From positions 28,704 through 92,703 of the forward strand of contig CANPJW010000006.1 of assembly GCA_947574505.1 (NCBI GenBank): a stretch of DNA of 64,000 bases, read 5' to 3'. A program made the position numbers and the translations under genes. This document shows positions 18,735-27,000 of the stretch, one piece after another. The stretch is from an uncultured Bacteroides sp. GTDB taxonomy: Bacteria > Bacteroidota > Bacteroidia > Bacteroidales > Bacteroidaceae. Position 1 is the stretch's first letter, and each line of letters starts with the position of its first letter. The notes under the pieces are model-generated. The model was not told the DNA's origin. It saw only the letters and a program-made list of their open reading frames with translations, and made no database searches.

Positions 18735-18770
18735 ATTATTTTCATTTGTTTCTCTATATACAAAATCAAA

Positions 18771-18806
18771 ATCTCCTATATTGATACTACGAACAATATA
18801 GGAGAT
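18771..18806 (-). terminator. Hairpin terminator of the DUF3575/OmpA-like/barrel operon
   Basis: A perfect 13-base inverted repeat (ATCTCCTATATTG and its complement) with a 10-base loop lies 41 bases after the stop of the four-repeat barrel gene. On the minus strand it is followed by a T-rich stretch (TTTGATTTTG). Confidence 0.75.
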
Positions 18807-18846
18807 TTACCTATCTATAACCGGATATATTTACCGGATAACATAT

Positions 18847-21210
18847 TTATTGGAAAGTAGGCATCTTGAACCTATACAACAATCCACCTACCATAGAAGC
18901 TACATAATCAGGTTTTCCCTGTTTGATACCATCGTATGTATCTGTACGGACACCCACCTTAGGTTCGGCATACAAATAGACGGAAGAGGCTACCCGCAGT
19001 TTAAACTGCACACCGGCATCCAGTCCCGGCACTACCTGAAACTCTCCGTTACGACGAGACAAGCCGGCAGTGACTCCCATAAAAGGTACGACATCTATCA
19101 CATGATCGGAACTATACCCCTTTGTTAACGTAGCCAAACTCATCATGTAATCCATCCCTAAACCGGCATAATGCAAAGGCAATTTATTCTGTGCCTTCGA
19201 CTTATACAGGATTGTCCCGTTGATACGCCATGCAGACAGCGGAGTGTACCATTTGCCGAAACTTCCCTTCGCCTCCACACCTGCGTTCTTCACCAAATCC
19301 TTGTTGCCAACCAGCAAACTACCCATTCCGAGTGCCCCTGATATGAAGTAACGTTTGTCATCCTTATCAAACACACTGCGATTGGCTGCTTTTGAATAAG
19401 GAACAAAGCGGTAATGGAAACCGGCATTGACGCCTACCAATACATCTTTCTGCATAAAACCTAAGTTTCCTTCGATGAACTTGTCTCCATACATTCTGAC
19501 TTGCGGTTCGATATACAGACCGAAAAAGTCATTCACATGCCATAGCCCCTGTATGCCAGCATTTATACCCGGTTGAAACTTATGGTCTGAATTATTGGTA
19601 TACGCCAGGTTGACACCCACAGAAGCTATGAAATCAAAGATACGGTCAGGATTGTAACCGTCCATGGTAGACGTAATATTCCACAAATAATCAAGACCGC
19701 CACTGACGCTGATATGACTGAGTCTGCCCTCTTTAATATTACCGGGAACTAGATAGTTCGTAAAGAACCCGCCCGTACCTACCAGACGCAAACCGGAATA
19801 AGCAGTCAGCCACTTACCAAGAGAGACAGAAGCCTGCGGACCTAAAGAACTGAGGTTTTCAAAATTCTTCTTATTCAAAAACATTTGCAGACCAACTCCT
19901 GAAGTCATAAACAGATTGTCTGAGATATGATTGTTTGAGAATCCGTTCTTCGGACGTGCCGCACGGTCAATTGTATGATAAGTCAAACCTAAATTCAATT
20001 CTCCAAGCTGGTCTGTACCACGCAATCCACATCCGCCTGCATATCTCTTATGATAAACATTGAGACGAGGTTCTATAAATAAATCCATGGAACGGTTGAG
20101 ACGGAAACTTCCTTGTACGCCTACTCCTATCCCCGGAGCGTACTTGCCAGAATTCTCCACCCCTTTTGTCCCAGCCAGATTAACTCCTGCAATACCAATT
20201 AAATTAAAGACCCTATCTTCATCATATCCCCACAGAACACTATTGAGATTCAACATATAATCCGCATGCAAATCAATATGTTTGAAATATCTGTTCTTAC
20301 TACCGGCAGGTGTATCCGAAAAACCGACCGTTCCGGACAGACGCAGCCCGGAAGAAGGGCTGAACCATTTACCGATTCCGGCAGAGAACTGGGGACCCAA
20401 GCCTTTAATTGTATTCTTGATTCCTGAAACTTTCAGGGTACTGATACCACCGGACAAAGAGATAAACATATGATTCTGGAACGAACTGTTATCAAATTCA
20501 TCGAAATGAATCTTAGTACCCATCGGAGCGGCAGGCATATATGTCAGACCAACCAGGACCGAACCTCCCACTTGATAATTTCTCCAACTTCCCCTATGTG
20601 ACAAAACATCATTATACCATCCTATCTGTGGCTCTACAAACAAGTCCAATGTATGGGAAAGACGTATATTGCCTTGTAAACCAATATGGGCACCATAATA
20701 AAATTCACCTCCACCTTTCAGATTCGGATATTTTTCAGAACGTTCACTGTTATCACCGACCTTAGAATAACCGGCTTCTACACCAGCTATTCCAAACAAC
20801 TCAAAACGACGGTTCGGATTGTACCCATATGCCAAGGAAGACATATTCAGCAGATAATCCAGGCTACCGCCACCCATCTTTATTTTAGAATCATATATTT
20901 TCGATGGCAAATACCCCATGTTCACCCCTATCCTGAGTCCGTGAACCGGAGTAATCCATTTTCCCATAAAAAGACGAGCGGTCATACCCAATCCGTCCTG
21001 GGTCTCCTTACCCGAAAGCAAACTATACGGACCTACACCGGCAGAGAAGAAGAGATGTTCATTAAACTTATTGCTCTCAAACTTCTCATTCGCTGGTCTT
21101 TTCTGCAACATATATTGCAATGCACCATAATCCTGTGCCTGTAAGGTGACAGCAAGCATCAGAAATAACGCCACCGCCACATATTTATTTTTAATTCTGA
21201 GGATATTCAT
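18847..21210 (-). CDS. Outer-membrane protein of four tandem beta-barrel-like repeats
   Basis: 787 residues with a signal peptide (VTLQAQ) and four homologous units of about 165-180 residues: roughly 48-226, 246-412, 430-602 and 617-782. Each unit repeats the same landmarks in order: an opening F-x-S-x-G-x-G strand, GKW-x-P/A-x-S-GLR-x-x-G, a LDYLLN/ADYMLN strand, GY-N/D-x-D/N-R-x-F-x-x-I/F-GV, G-x-x-AGIQG and DLF(I)EP. Alternating strands suggest a beta-barrel of about eight strands per unit, or one large barrel. It is the last gene of a three-gene operon with a DUF3575 protein and an OmpA-like protein (19-base gap). Function is unknown. The repeat structure and outer-membrane location are inferred from the sequence; no named family is claimed. 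Confidence 0.85.
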   Translation of the reverse strand: MNILRIKNKYVAVALFLMLAVTLQAQDYGALQYMLQKRPANEKFESNKFNEHLFFSAGVGPYSLLSGKETQDGLGMTARLFMGKWITPVHGLRIGVNMGYLPSKIYDSKIKMGGGSLDYLLNMSSLAYGYNPNRRFELFGIAGVEAGYSKVGDNSERSEKYPNLKGGGEFYYGAHIGLQGNIRLSHTLDLFVEPQIGWYNDVLSHRGSWRNYQVGGSVLVGLTYMPAAPMGTKIHFDEFDNSSFQNHMFISLSGGISTLKVSGIKNTIKGLGPQFSAGIGKWFSPSSGLRLSGTVGFSDTPAGSKNRYFKHIDLHADYMLNLNSVLWGYDEDRVFNLIGIAGVNLAGTKGVENSGKYAPGIGVGVQGSFRLNRSMDLFIEPRLNVYHKRYAGGCGLRGTDQLGELNLGLTYHTIDRAARPKNGFSNNHISDNLFMTSGVGLQMFLNKKNFENLSSLGPQASVSLGKWLTAYSGLRLVGTGGFFTNYLVPGNIKEGRLSHISVSGGLDYLWNITSTMDGYNPDRIFDFIASVGVNLAYTNNSDHKFQPGINAGIQGLWHVNDFFGLYIEPQVRMYGDKFIEGNLGFMQKDVLVGVNAGFHYRFVPYSKAANRSVFDKDDKRYFISGALGMGSLLVGNKDLVKNAGVEAKGSFGKWYTPLSAWRINGTILYKSKAQNKLPLHYAGLGMDYMMSLATLTKGYSSDHVIDVVPFMGVTAGLSRRNGEFQVVPGLDAGVQFKLRVASSVYLYAEPKVGVRTDTYDGIKQGKPDYVASMVGGLLYRFKMPTFQ

Positions 21211-21229
21211 CGTTTACTCTGTATTATCA

Positions 21230-23263
21230 TTATTTAAGTTTCTGCTCTTCCGGCAACAAGTCAATAATATCACCGTCCACTCTCGCTGTCTCCAGTAAGG
21301 ATGGGTCTAATTCAAGGGCTTTCTCAATACTCATAATAGCATCACCCACTTTCTCCAAACGGTTAGCAACAATCGCTTTCACATAATATTCGCGGGCTGT
21401 TGTCACATTCATGGCAGAAATCTTCTCCCATGCTTCCTCATTTCTCTTCATCGCCAGCAACATTACCACCTCATTGAAAGGACTCGTAGCCGCCACCTTT
21501 TCGAAAGCATCCTTATAGTAACCAGCCAAAGCCTGTACGATGGCCTGCAAATCCTCAGAAACAACTCCTTCGGGAACCAATGTCAATACGGAATCCGCCT
21601 TGGTATATTTTCCTTCATGCAGCAAGGCGATAGCCTGATTGGACAACAATTCTACCGGTGCAGACTTGCTGACAAACGGTTCGAGGATACGTGAATCCGG
21701 CGCATCTTTCTGTATGTTTGATACCGCCAGTTCATTGGCCGCATACGTAAAGTTATCGTAAAGTTCAAGAGCCTCCCTGCAATACTTCTCCCTTTCATCC
21801 GGAGTTTTTGCCATCGTAATCATACGATAATATTCGAAACGTGTCAGTTCCTTCGGATTCGTGTTGTAAAGTCCCCTAATCTCATCGTCAGTCAGGAGAC
21901 GGAAGATAGAATAACCATACGTATATTGCACTTTTCTCAACTTAGGCAGATAGGTAGCAGATATTTCCTTGTAGAAAGGTTTCGATTTCAATACATTATT
22001 CAAGCGATAAGGAACGGATTCGTATTGCTTGATCAAATCCTCTACTTCCTTGGCAATTTCCGGTTTAGCGTCTTTCTTCAGTAATTCCGCCACTTCTTTC
22101 CATGAAGCTACCGCCGCATCCGCTTTCACTTCCAGCAGTTTGCGCGTTTCCGGGTCCAGTTGTGACAGGATACGTTCCAATGCCTTGTTTGTACGCAGTT
22201 GTGCCAGTTGCAAGTTTCTCTCGTATGAACCATCCGGTGAAGCCACACCCGTAATATGGAAACTCTTCAATGAAGCATCCGGATTCGTCTCAATAGCACG
22301 AAGTTCCTCATTCAATCGATTCAGTTCCAACTGATTATGAGGATTCTTATCATCCAAATCGGCTTTACCTACCAAGAATGTGAGATTTACTTCCCCTTTC
22401 GTATCCCGTAGCTGCATGACAGGTTTCGGAAGATACTTCTCATCCGTCAGATTGAAAGCGGAAAACTTGTACTCCAGAAAACGTAGCGGGTTGACAGTTC
22501 CGCGTGCAATGGAGAAAGAATCACGATAAATGATGTTCCGATAGTTCTCCATCGCAAGATGCACGTCCGCACGGTAATCATGTTGTAGATACTCTATATA
22601 AATAGAATCATGATAAGCGATAATATCCCTCTTACGCGAAGAAGTCGTTTTCACCTGAATATATTCATGCAAAGGATCTTTATCCAAATCATAATCATAC
22701 ATCCGCTTTTGTGTCGTATTGTAAGTACCGCCGTCGAATACCACAGGACGCATCAGCAAACGTTTTTTGAGTGTCACATCATAAATGGAAGGTTGCAATA
22801 CTAACCGGCGATGCGAGTTAAACATCTCTTTAGGCACCGGCACACGGGTTTTCAGATGGAAATAATTACCTTTGATTTCGATATCCGTCGGTTCCGGAAT
22901 CACTTTATCTTTTACTTTGGAAGTAACCGTCACTTCGTCCAGTTCGATGACAGCATCTTTCAGCACTACATCAAGAATCTGCTTTCCCGCCACCTTCACC
23001 GTCTTGTCCTCATAACCGACGCATGTAAACTTCAACGAGCCGTTCTTTTCCACCAATACACTATAACGGCCATCCTCGTCAGACATTTCTATACGTTCGT
23101 CATTGACAGGATTGAGCACATTCACATTCGGAACACTTTTCCCCTGCGGGTTTGTGATATGTCCTTGCACACGGATACGTTGAGCAAATGCATCCATGCC
23201 GACCAACATCATTGCCACGAAAAGTACACCTATTAATCTACCACGTTTCAAATTGATTTTCAT
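21230..23263 (-). CDS. CarboxypepD-reg / OmpA-like / TPR envelope protein
   Basis: 677 residues with a signal peptide (cleavage near DAFAQ). Residues 29-103 form a CarboxypepD_reg-like beta-sandwich (VQGHITNPQGKSVPNVNVL). A central region contains an OmpA-like peptidoglycan-binding segment near 295-365 (FHITGVASPDGSYERN, with LAQLRTNKALERIL), whose GxASPDGs pattern is diagnostic. The C-terminal 200 residues are TPR-like helical repeats. It is likely periplasmic, linking outer-membrane partners to peptidoglycan. It sits between a DUF3575 gene (32-base gap) and the four-repeat barrel gene (19-base gap). Related DUF3575/OmpA-like pairs occur in Bacteroidales surface-structure loci, but no fimbrillin gene is present here. 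Confidence 0.8.
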   Translation of the reverse strand: MKINLKRGRLIGVLFVAMMLVGMDAFAQRIRVQGHITNPQGKSVPNVNVLNPVNDERIEMSDEDGRYSVLVEKNGSLKFTCVGYEDKTVKVAGKQILDVVLKDAVIELDEVTVTSKVKDKVIPEPTDIEIKGNYFHLKTRVPVPKEMFNSHRRLVLQPSIYDVTLKKRLLMRPVVFDGGTYNTTQKRMYDYDLDKDPLHEYIQVKTTSSRKRDIIAYHDSIYIEYLQHDYRADVHLAMENYRNIIYRDSFSIARGTVNPLRFLEYKFSAFNLTDEKYLPKPVMQLRDTKGEVNLTFLVGKADLDDKNPHNQLELNRLNEELRAIETNPDASLKSFHITGVASPDGSYERNLQLAQLRTNKALERILSQLDPETRKLLEVKADAAVASWKEVAELLKKDAKPEIAKEVEDLIKQYESVPYRLNNVLKSKPFYKEISATYLPKLRKVQYTYGYSIFRLLTDDEIRGLYNTNPKELTRFEYYRMITMAKTPDEREKYCREALELYDNFTYAANELAVSNIQKDAPDSRILEPFVSKSAPVELLSNQAIALLHEGKYTKADSVLTLVPEGVVSEDLQAIVQALAGYYKDAFEKVAATSPFNEVVMLLAMKRNEEAWEKISAMNVTTAREYYVKAIVANRLEKVGDAIMSIEKALELDPSLLETARVDGDIIDLLPEEQKLK

Positions 23264-23295
23264 TCTCTTTTCTGACTAGCTAATGTTCATTCTAA

Positions 23296-23853
23296 TTATC
23301 GAATAATATAAACAAAGGATACCCCCAGTTTGACAGGCGCAATGGTAGTCTTAGTATCATTGACCGTACCCGGTCTCAGAGTACCCTTATCGTATTTAAA
23401 CTGACGGTAACGCAACACGCCTACGCCGGCAGTCGCTTCGATGTTCCAGTGGTCACCCAGTACCCATGCATATCCATAGGTCAACCCGGCAGCGCATGCA
23501 TCACCTTTGTGATTCACATCCTTCACCATCATATTAAAATTATTCACGAAAGCGGTGATTCCAAGAAAATGGCTCACCATCGGACGATTTAGCCAATAAC
23601 GTACTTCAGGCTGAAAATGCGTGAAAGTAGTTTTGAAATTGTCAGTACTGATTGGGTTTGCGGCAATCCCCATATTTAAGGAGATATGACGTCCCAAAAC
23701 GAACTCGGCTTCAATGTTAGGACTGGCCGTCAGCCATCCCAATGCATTTGTTTTTACAGCCACCCGTTGTGCGTGTACATGTACACCACAAAACAATAAC
23801 AGAAATGATAACGCAGCTATTGCCCTGCGACCATTCCTCATCACATATACCAT
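23296..23853 (-). CDS. DUF3575 domain protein
   Basis: 185 residues with a signal peptide ending in VHAQ, followed by the DUF3575 opening RVAVKTNALGWLTASPNIEAEFVLGRHISLNMG. Later family landmarks are FQPEVRYWLNRP and GDHWNIEATAGVGVLRYR. The start at 23853 is chosen because AGTGGG lies about 10 bases upstream; an ATG four codons in is possible. DUF3575 proteins are small predicted outer-membrane beta-barrels. It is the first gene of the three-gene envelope operon. Function is not established; an assembly or anchoring role with the OmpA-like protein is inferred from co-occurrence only. Confidence 0.88.
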   Translation of the reverse strand: MVYVMRNGRRAIAALSFLLLFCGVHVHAQRVAVKTNALGWLTASPNIEAEFVLGRHISLNMGIAANPISTDNFKTTFTHFQPEVRYWLNRPMVSHFLGITAFVNNFNMMVKDVNHKGDACAAGLTYGYAWVLGDHWNIEATAGVGVLRYRQFKYDKGTLRPGTVNDTKTTIAPVKLGVSFVYIIR

Positions 23854-23858
23854 AATTT

Positions 23859-23885
23859 ATTTCCCACTAAATATTTCCCACTAAA
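23859..23885 (-). repeat. 13-base tandem duplication over the ribosome-binding region
   Basis: ATTTCCCACTAAA occurs at 23859-23871 and again at 23873-23885 (period 14). On the minus strand this places two copies of an AGTGGGAAAT ribosome-binding-like element just upstream of the DUF3575 start. Confidence 0.7.
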
Positions 23886-23895
23886 ATATTCACCC

Positions 23896-23943
23896 ACAAA
23901 AAGGGCTTCCTGCCCATATTATACATAATTTGGACAAGAAGCC
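23896..23943 (-). terminator. Hairpin terminator after the heparinase-like gene
   Basis: The arms 23904-23916 and 23931-23943 pair over 13 positions. The two mismatches become G-U pairs only in a minus-strand transcript, and a T-run (complement of 23896-23902) follows. This supports termination of the 26839-24083 transcript. A second small stem (AAAACGT/ACGTTTT, 23970-23989) lies before it. Confidence 0.65.
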
Positions 23944-24082
23944 GCAAAATTAGAAAAAATATAGCATTAAAAACGTTTAGACACGTTTTTTTTGTTTTTT
24001 ATCGCAACATTTTTCCAGTCTGGAACGCAATATACCATATTACGTATAAAATATACAATTTTTCCAGCTTATAAATAAAACA

Positions 24083-26839
24083 TCAGATACGCAATAATAT
24101 AGGTTCTGACGTAACACCGGATTTCACTTTTTTGCCATTGATAACGACCGTGCAAGGAGCAGAAGAAATAATATACCATTTTCCTGCTTTCTTCTCAAGC
24201 AACACGTTAGCGGCACTGTCAGCCTGAACCATTATTCCAGGCACAACCAATTGCGTTCCACTTCCCAGAAAGAGTGTCCGGTTTCCCGCATACTCATTGC
24301 TGACAACTGCATAGTCCGCTTTTACTTTCATTCCCCGGTAAGTAGCAGCCTGCTCAGCATCAGACAAGGAGAAAATATGGTCTACACGCCCATTCTTGCT
24401 TTTCACGCAGATTCCTGCGAAGTCTTTCAGACCCGGTTCTTCCGCATCAAAGTAAGAGACAGACTGAATAGCGGACGGCTCGTTCTTCGTACTCGGCTCG
24501 TAGATAGAAATAAAAGGACGACTCCATGCTTCTCCATGCTGCCGGGCAACAAAAGTCAGCGTTGGTTGCTCCTTTATATTATAAGGCATATTCGGTGTAC
24601 GGCTCAATCCTTCAGTCATCGGCGACAATGCCGTAAAGACTTCGCGTTCCGGTTCACCCTTCATCCAAAGATTCATATATATGTCGTCACCACCTTTATC
24701 CTTCATATCTATGGTGAAAGTCGCTTTGACATCCTTGTCGGTGGCAGCCATTTTCTTATCATATAAATAGGAATAAGCATAAAGATGCGCACCGGCAAAA
24801 GCAAGTTCTTCCGTGGGTTGAAGATTCAAGTCAGTACCATCTGCCGCTGTCAATGTCAAAGACTGTCCGAGGTTATGATAGAAATAGTCATGCATTTTAT
24901 CTCCCCCCTTTTCCTTTCGGCTGCGGAACACATCAACATAATACCCCGTCTCCGCCCCGGTAGTAACGATACTCATCACACGTGTCTGGTCTGCCCTGCT
25001 CTCCGGTTCACGGAAATAAAGATTGCTGTAAGTGACAGACGTAAATTCCTTGCCCGGTTCCGCCGAAGCAGGGAAACAAGAAAGTAACTCAAAGGAATGA
25101 TTGCTTTTCATCACCGGATAGCTCGATATACCATCCACACATACAGTATTATGACTGGGGAACTGGGAGTAATACTCCGCATAATCCAGCCCGCTATACA
25201 AGAATAGCCCGATACCTGCATCCGGGCCCAACACATATCCCTTTCCGTAAAGTTCCATCGAGATACCGTTGGCATGCATATGATTCCCTTCGCTGCCATT
25301 CAACGAAATCATCAGGCTGTTGCGTGGATGCATACCATTACGCTGTACCAGCCAAGACACATTGGGAGCATAAAATAAAGGAGAAACATAATCCTCTATC
25401 TTTCCCGGCTGCACTTTTGGATTTAAAACCAACGGTTTATCCTCAAAGAAAGAACTGACAGATACACGTACGTTTTTCTTTTCCTTTTTATCATTTCCCA
25501 TCTCCGGGTTCAGGCATTTCAGCAAAGCGGTAAAATATTTTTCCTGTTCCTTTTTCCCGTTCGCCTGCGCGTTCTGTATCATGCGGATAAAGAAATTTGT
25601 ATTCAGATACCCCGGATGCGTATCCCCAAAACCGCAAATCATACGGTTAGGAAACAGATATTGGGGCGTGGTCGCCACCGCTTTCGACAATACAGGCATC
25701 GCTTTCACCAAATCATACTGCAGATTCGTGTCAAACTGGTTCACGAAATTGGCATAATCATTGATTACCACACTGCTATACCCCGGACATTCCGCCCAAA
25801 TCCCCGTATTGGAATCAAAGCCATAATCCGCAAGACGTGTCAGACTCCACTGGCGGATGCCGGAACGGTTCATCACATAATCGATATAGTATTCGCGTCC
25901 TTTTCCGTCAGCATATTCCTTGTTATCTTCCAAAACCAGACCAACACTCATAATATAACGTGCCTGCAACAAATCCCAATTATTATGAGGCACACCGTTC
26001 GCAATGATATTATCCGTCCATTTCTTGAAAGCTCCCGCATAGATTTCCATCTTGTCCGGATAATTGGTCTTCAGATAGTTATACAGAAAATCATATAAAT
26101 AGACAGCAACATGAAGCGCATCCTCATGGATTACTTCAAAAGAAGTCAATCCCACCAATGTCTGCTGATGGCCATAATTCAAATCGACAGGCACATTCCG
26201 GTAATAAATTCCCGTCATATACGTGTCAAAAACACCTGCGGCAAGTTTGGCGAACTTTTCTTCGTCCGTCATCCAATAGAGGAAAGCAGCGTCACGGGCA
26301 ATACCCAAAATTTCGCAGTTCAAACTTTCGATATTCCGTCCGGTCTTGGATGGATGTACGCTCTCCATAGGACGTTCGGGCAGGGCATTATTGCAGAAAG
26401 TCACGTTTCCGCTTTCGTCATCATCATAAGGAACGACATCCGCCAATCTGGGACGACCGTGAGTGGCAGCCGTTCCACGCGTTCCGGTATAGCGCACCGT
26501 AGGATAAGGCGCTTTCTCACCACCTGCATGATTGAACGTTTCACCTTTCACATACACTTCCGTGGCATGAGACTTCCAATACATCGCTAGGCGGGACAGC
26601 AACCAGGACGGTTGAGCATCCGTCAGATTTGTATATACTTCCGTCCGTTCCTTCAACTTATTGAAAACATCTTTCGCCCATTCTTCCTTTTTAATAAGTT
26701 CCCATGTTTCCTGTTTTCCCGCCGGAGTAGTCAACACCCGCGGATGCGTCTGCGGCATCTTTTCCGGCAAGGGAATCTCCTGCCCCGACGCACTGCCCCA
26801 AAAGGATAAAAAACATAATCCAAGTAAAATTCGTCTCAT
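24083..26839 (-). CDS. Heparinase II/III-family polysaccharide lyase
   Basis: 918 residues with a signal peptide (GSASGQ). An alpha-toroid N-terminal half opens with THPRVLTTPAGKQETWELI. A Heparinase_II_III beta-sandwich starts near residue 490 (SLNGSEGNHMHANGISMELYG, about 510-530); the His and Asn around NHMHANG correspond to the metal or catalytic region of this fold. Such enzymes cleave uronic-acid-containing polymers by beta-elimination, usually in the periplasm. PL12, PL15, PL17 and newer families share the fold and cannot be separated here. It lies upstream of the envelope operon and in the same direction as the PUL. A shared substrate with the two PL38-like lyases is inferred, not shown. 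Confidence 0.8.
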   Translation of the reverse strand: MRRILLGLCFLSFWGSASGQEIPLPEKMPQTHPRVLTTPAGKQETWELIKKEEWAKDVFNKLKERTEVYTNLTDAQPSWLLSRLAMYWKSHATEVYVKGETFNHAGGEKAPYPTVRYTGTRGTAATHGRPRLADVVPYDDDESGNVTFCNNALPERPMESVHPSKTGRNIESLNCEILGIARDAAFLYWMTDEEKFAKLAAGVFDTYMTGIYYRNVPVDLNYGHQQTLVGLTSFEVIHEDALHVAVYLYDFLYNYLKTNYPDKMEIYAGAFKKWTDNIIANGVPHNNWDLLQARYIMSVGLVLEDNKEYADGKGREYYIDYVMNRSGIRQWSLTRLADYGFDSNTGIWAECPGYSSVVINDYANFVNQFDTNLQYDLVKAMPVLSKAVATTPQYLFPNRMICGFGDTHPGYLNTNFFIRMIQNAQANGKKEQEKYFTALLKCLNPEMGNDKKEKKNVRVSVSSFFEDKPLVLNPKVQPGKIEDYVSPLFYAPNVSWLVQRNGMHPRNSLMISLNGSEGNHMHANGISMELYGKGYVLGPDAGIGLFLYSGLDYAEYYSQFPSHNTVCVDGISSYPVMKSNHSFELLSCFPASAEPGKEFTSVTYSNLYFREPESRADQTRVMSIVTTGAETGYYVDVFRSRKEKGGDKMHDYFYHNLGQSLTLTAADGTDLNLQPTEELAFAGAHLYAYSYLYDKKMAATDKDVKATFTIDMKDKGGDDIYMNLWMKGEPEREVFTALSPMTEGLSRTPNMPYNIKEQPTLTFVARQHGEAWSRPFISIYEPSTKNEPSAIQSVSYFDAEEPGLKDFAGICVKSKNGRVDHIFSLSDAEQAATYRGMKVKADYAVVSNEYAGNRTLFLGSGTQLVVPGIMVQADSAANVLLEKKAGKWYIISSAPCTVVINGKKVKSGVTSEPILLRI

Positions 26840-26963
26840 ACTTTAATCTATTTTTCAGGTTTGATACCTATTAAATACGAAGATAGAGATTTATTTACCT
26901 AATCCGACCGGCAAAGACTGTTTTTATTTGTCCGAAACTATGCTTTTATTCCAAACAAAGAAT

Positions 26964-26971
26964 TATATTTG
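26964..26971 (+). promoter_or_regulatory. Candidate -7 box for hydBAC
   Basis: TATATTTG, a match to TAnnTTTG, lies 30 bases before the hydB start. No clear TTTG -33 element is found at the expected distance. Confidence 0.45.
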
Positions 26972-27000
26972 CAAAAAACCTACTAACAATTCTGATATTT

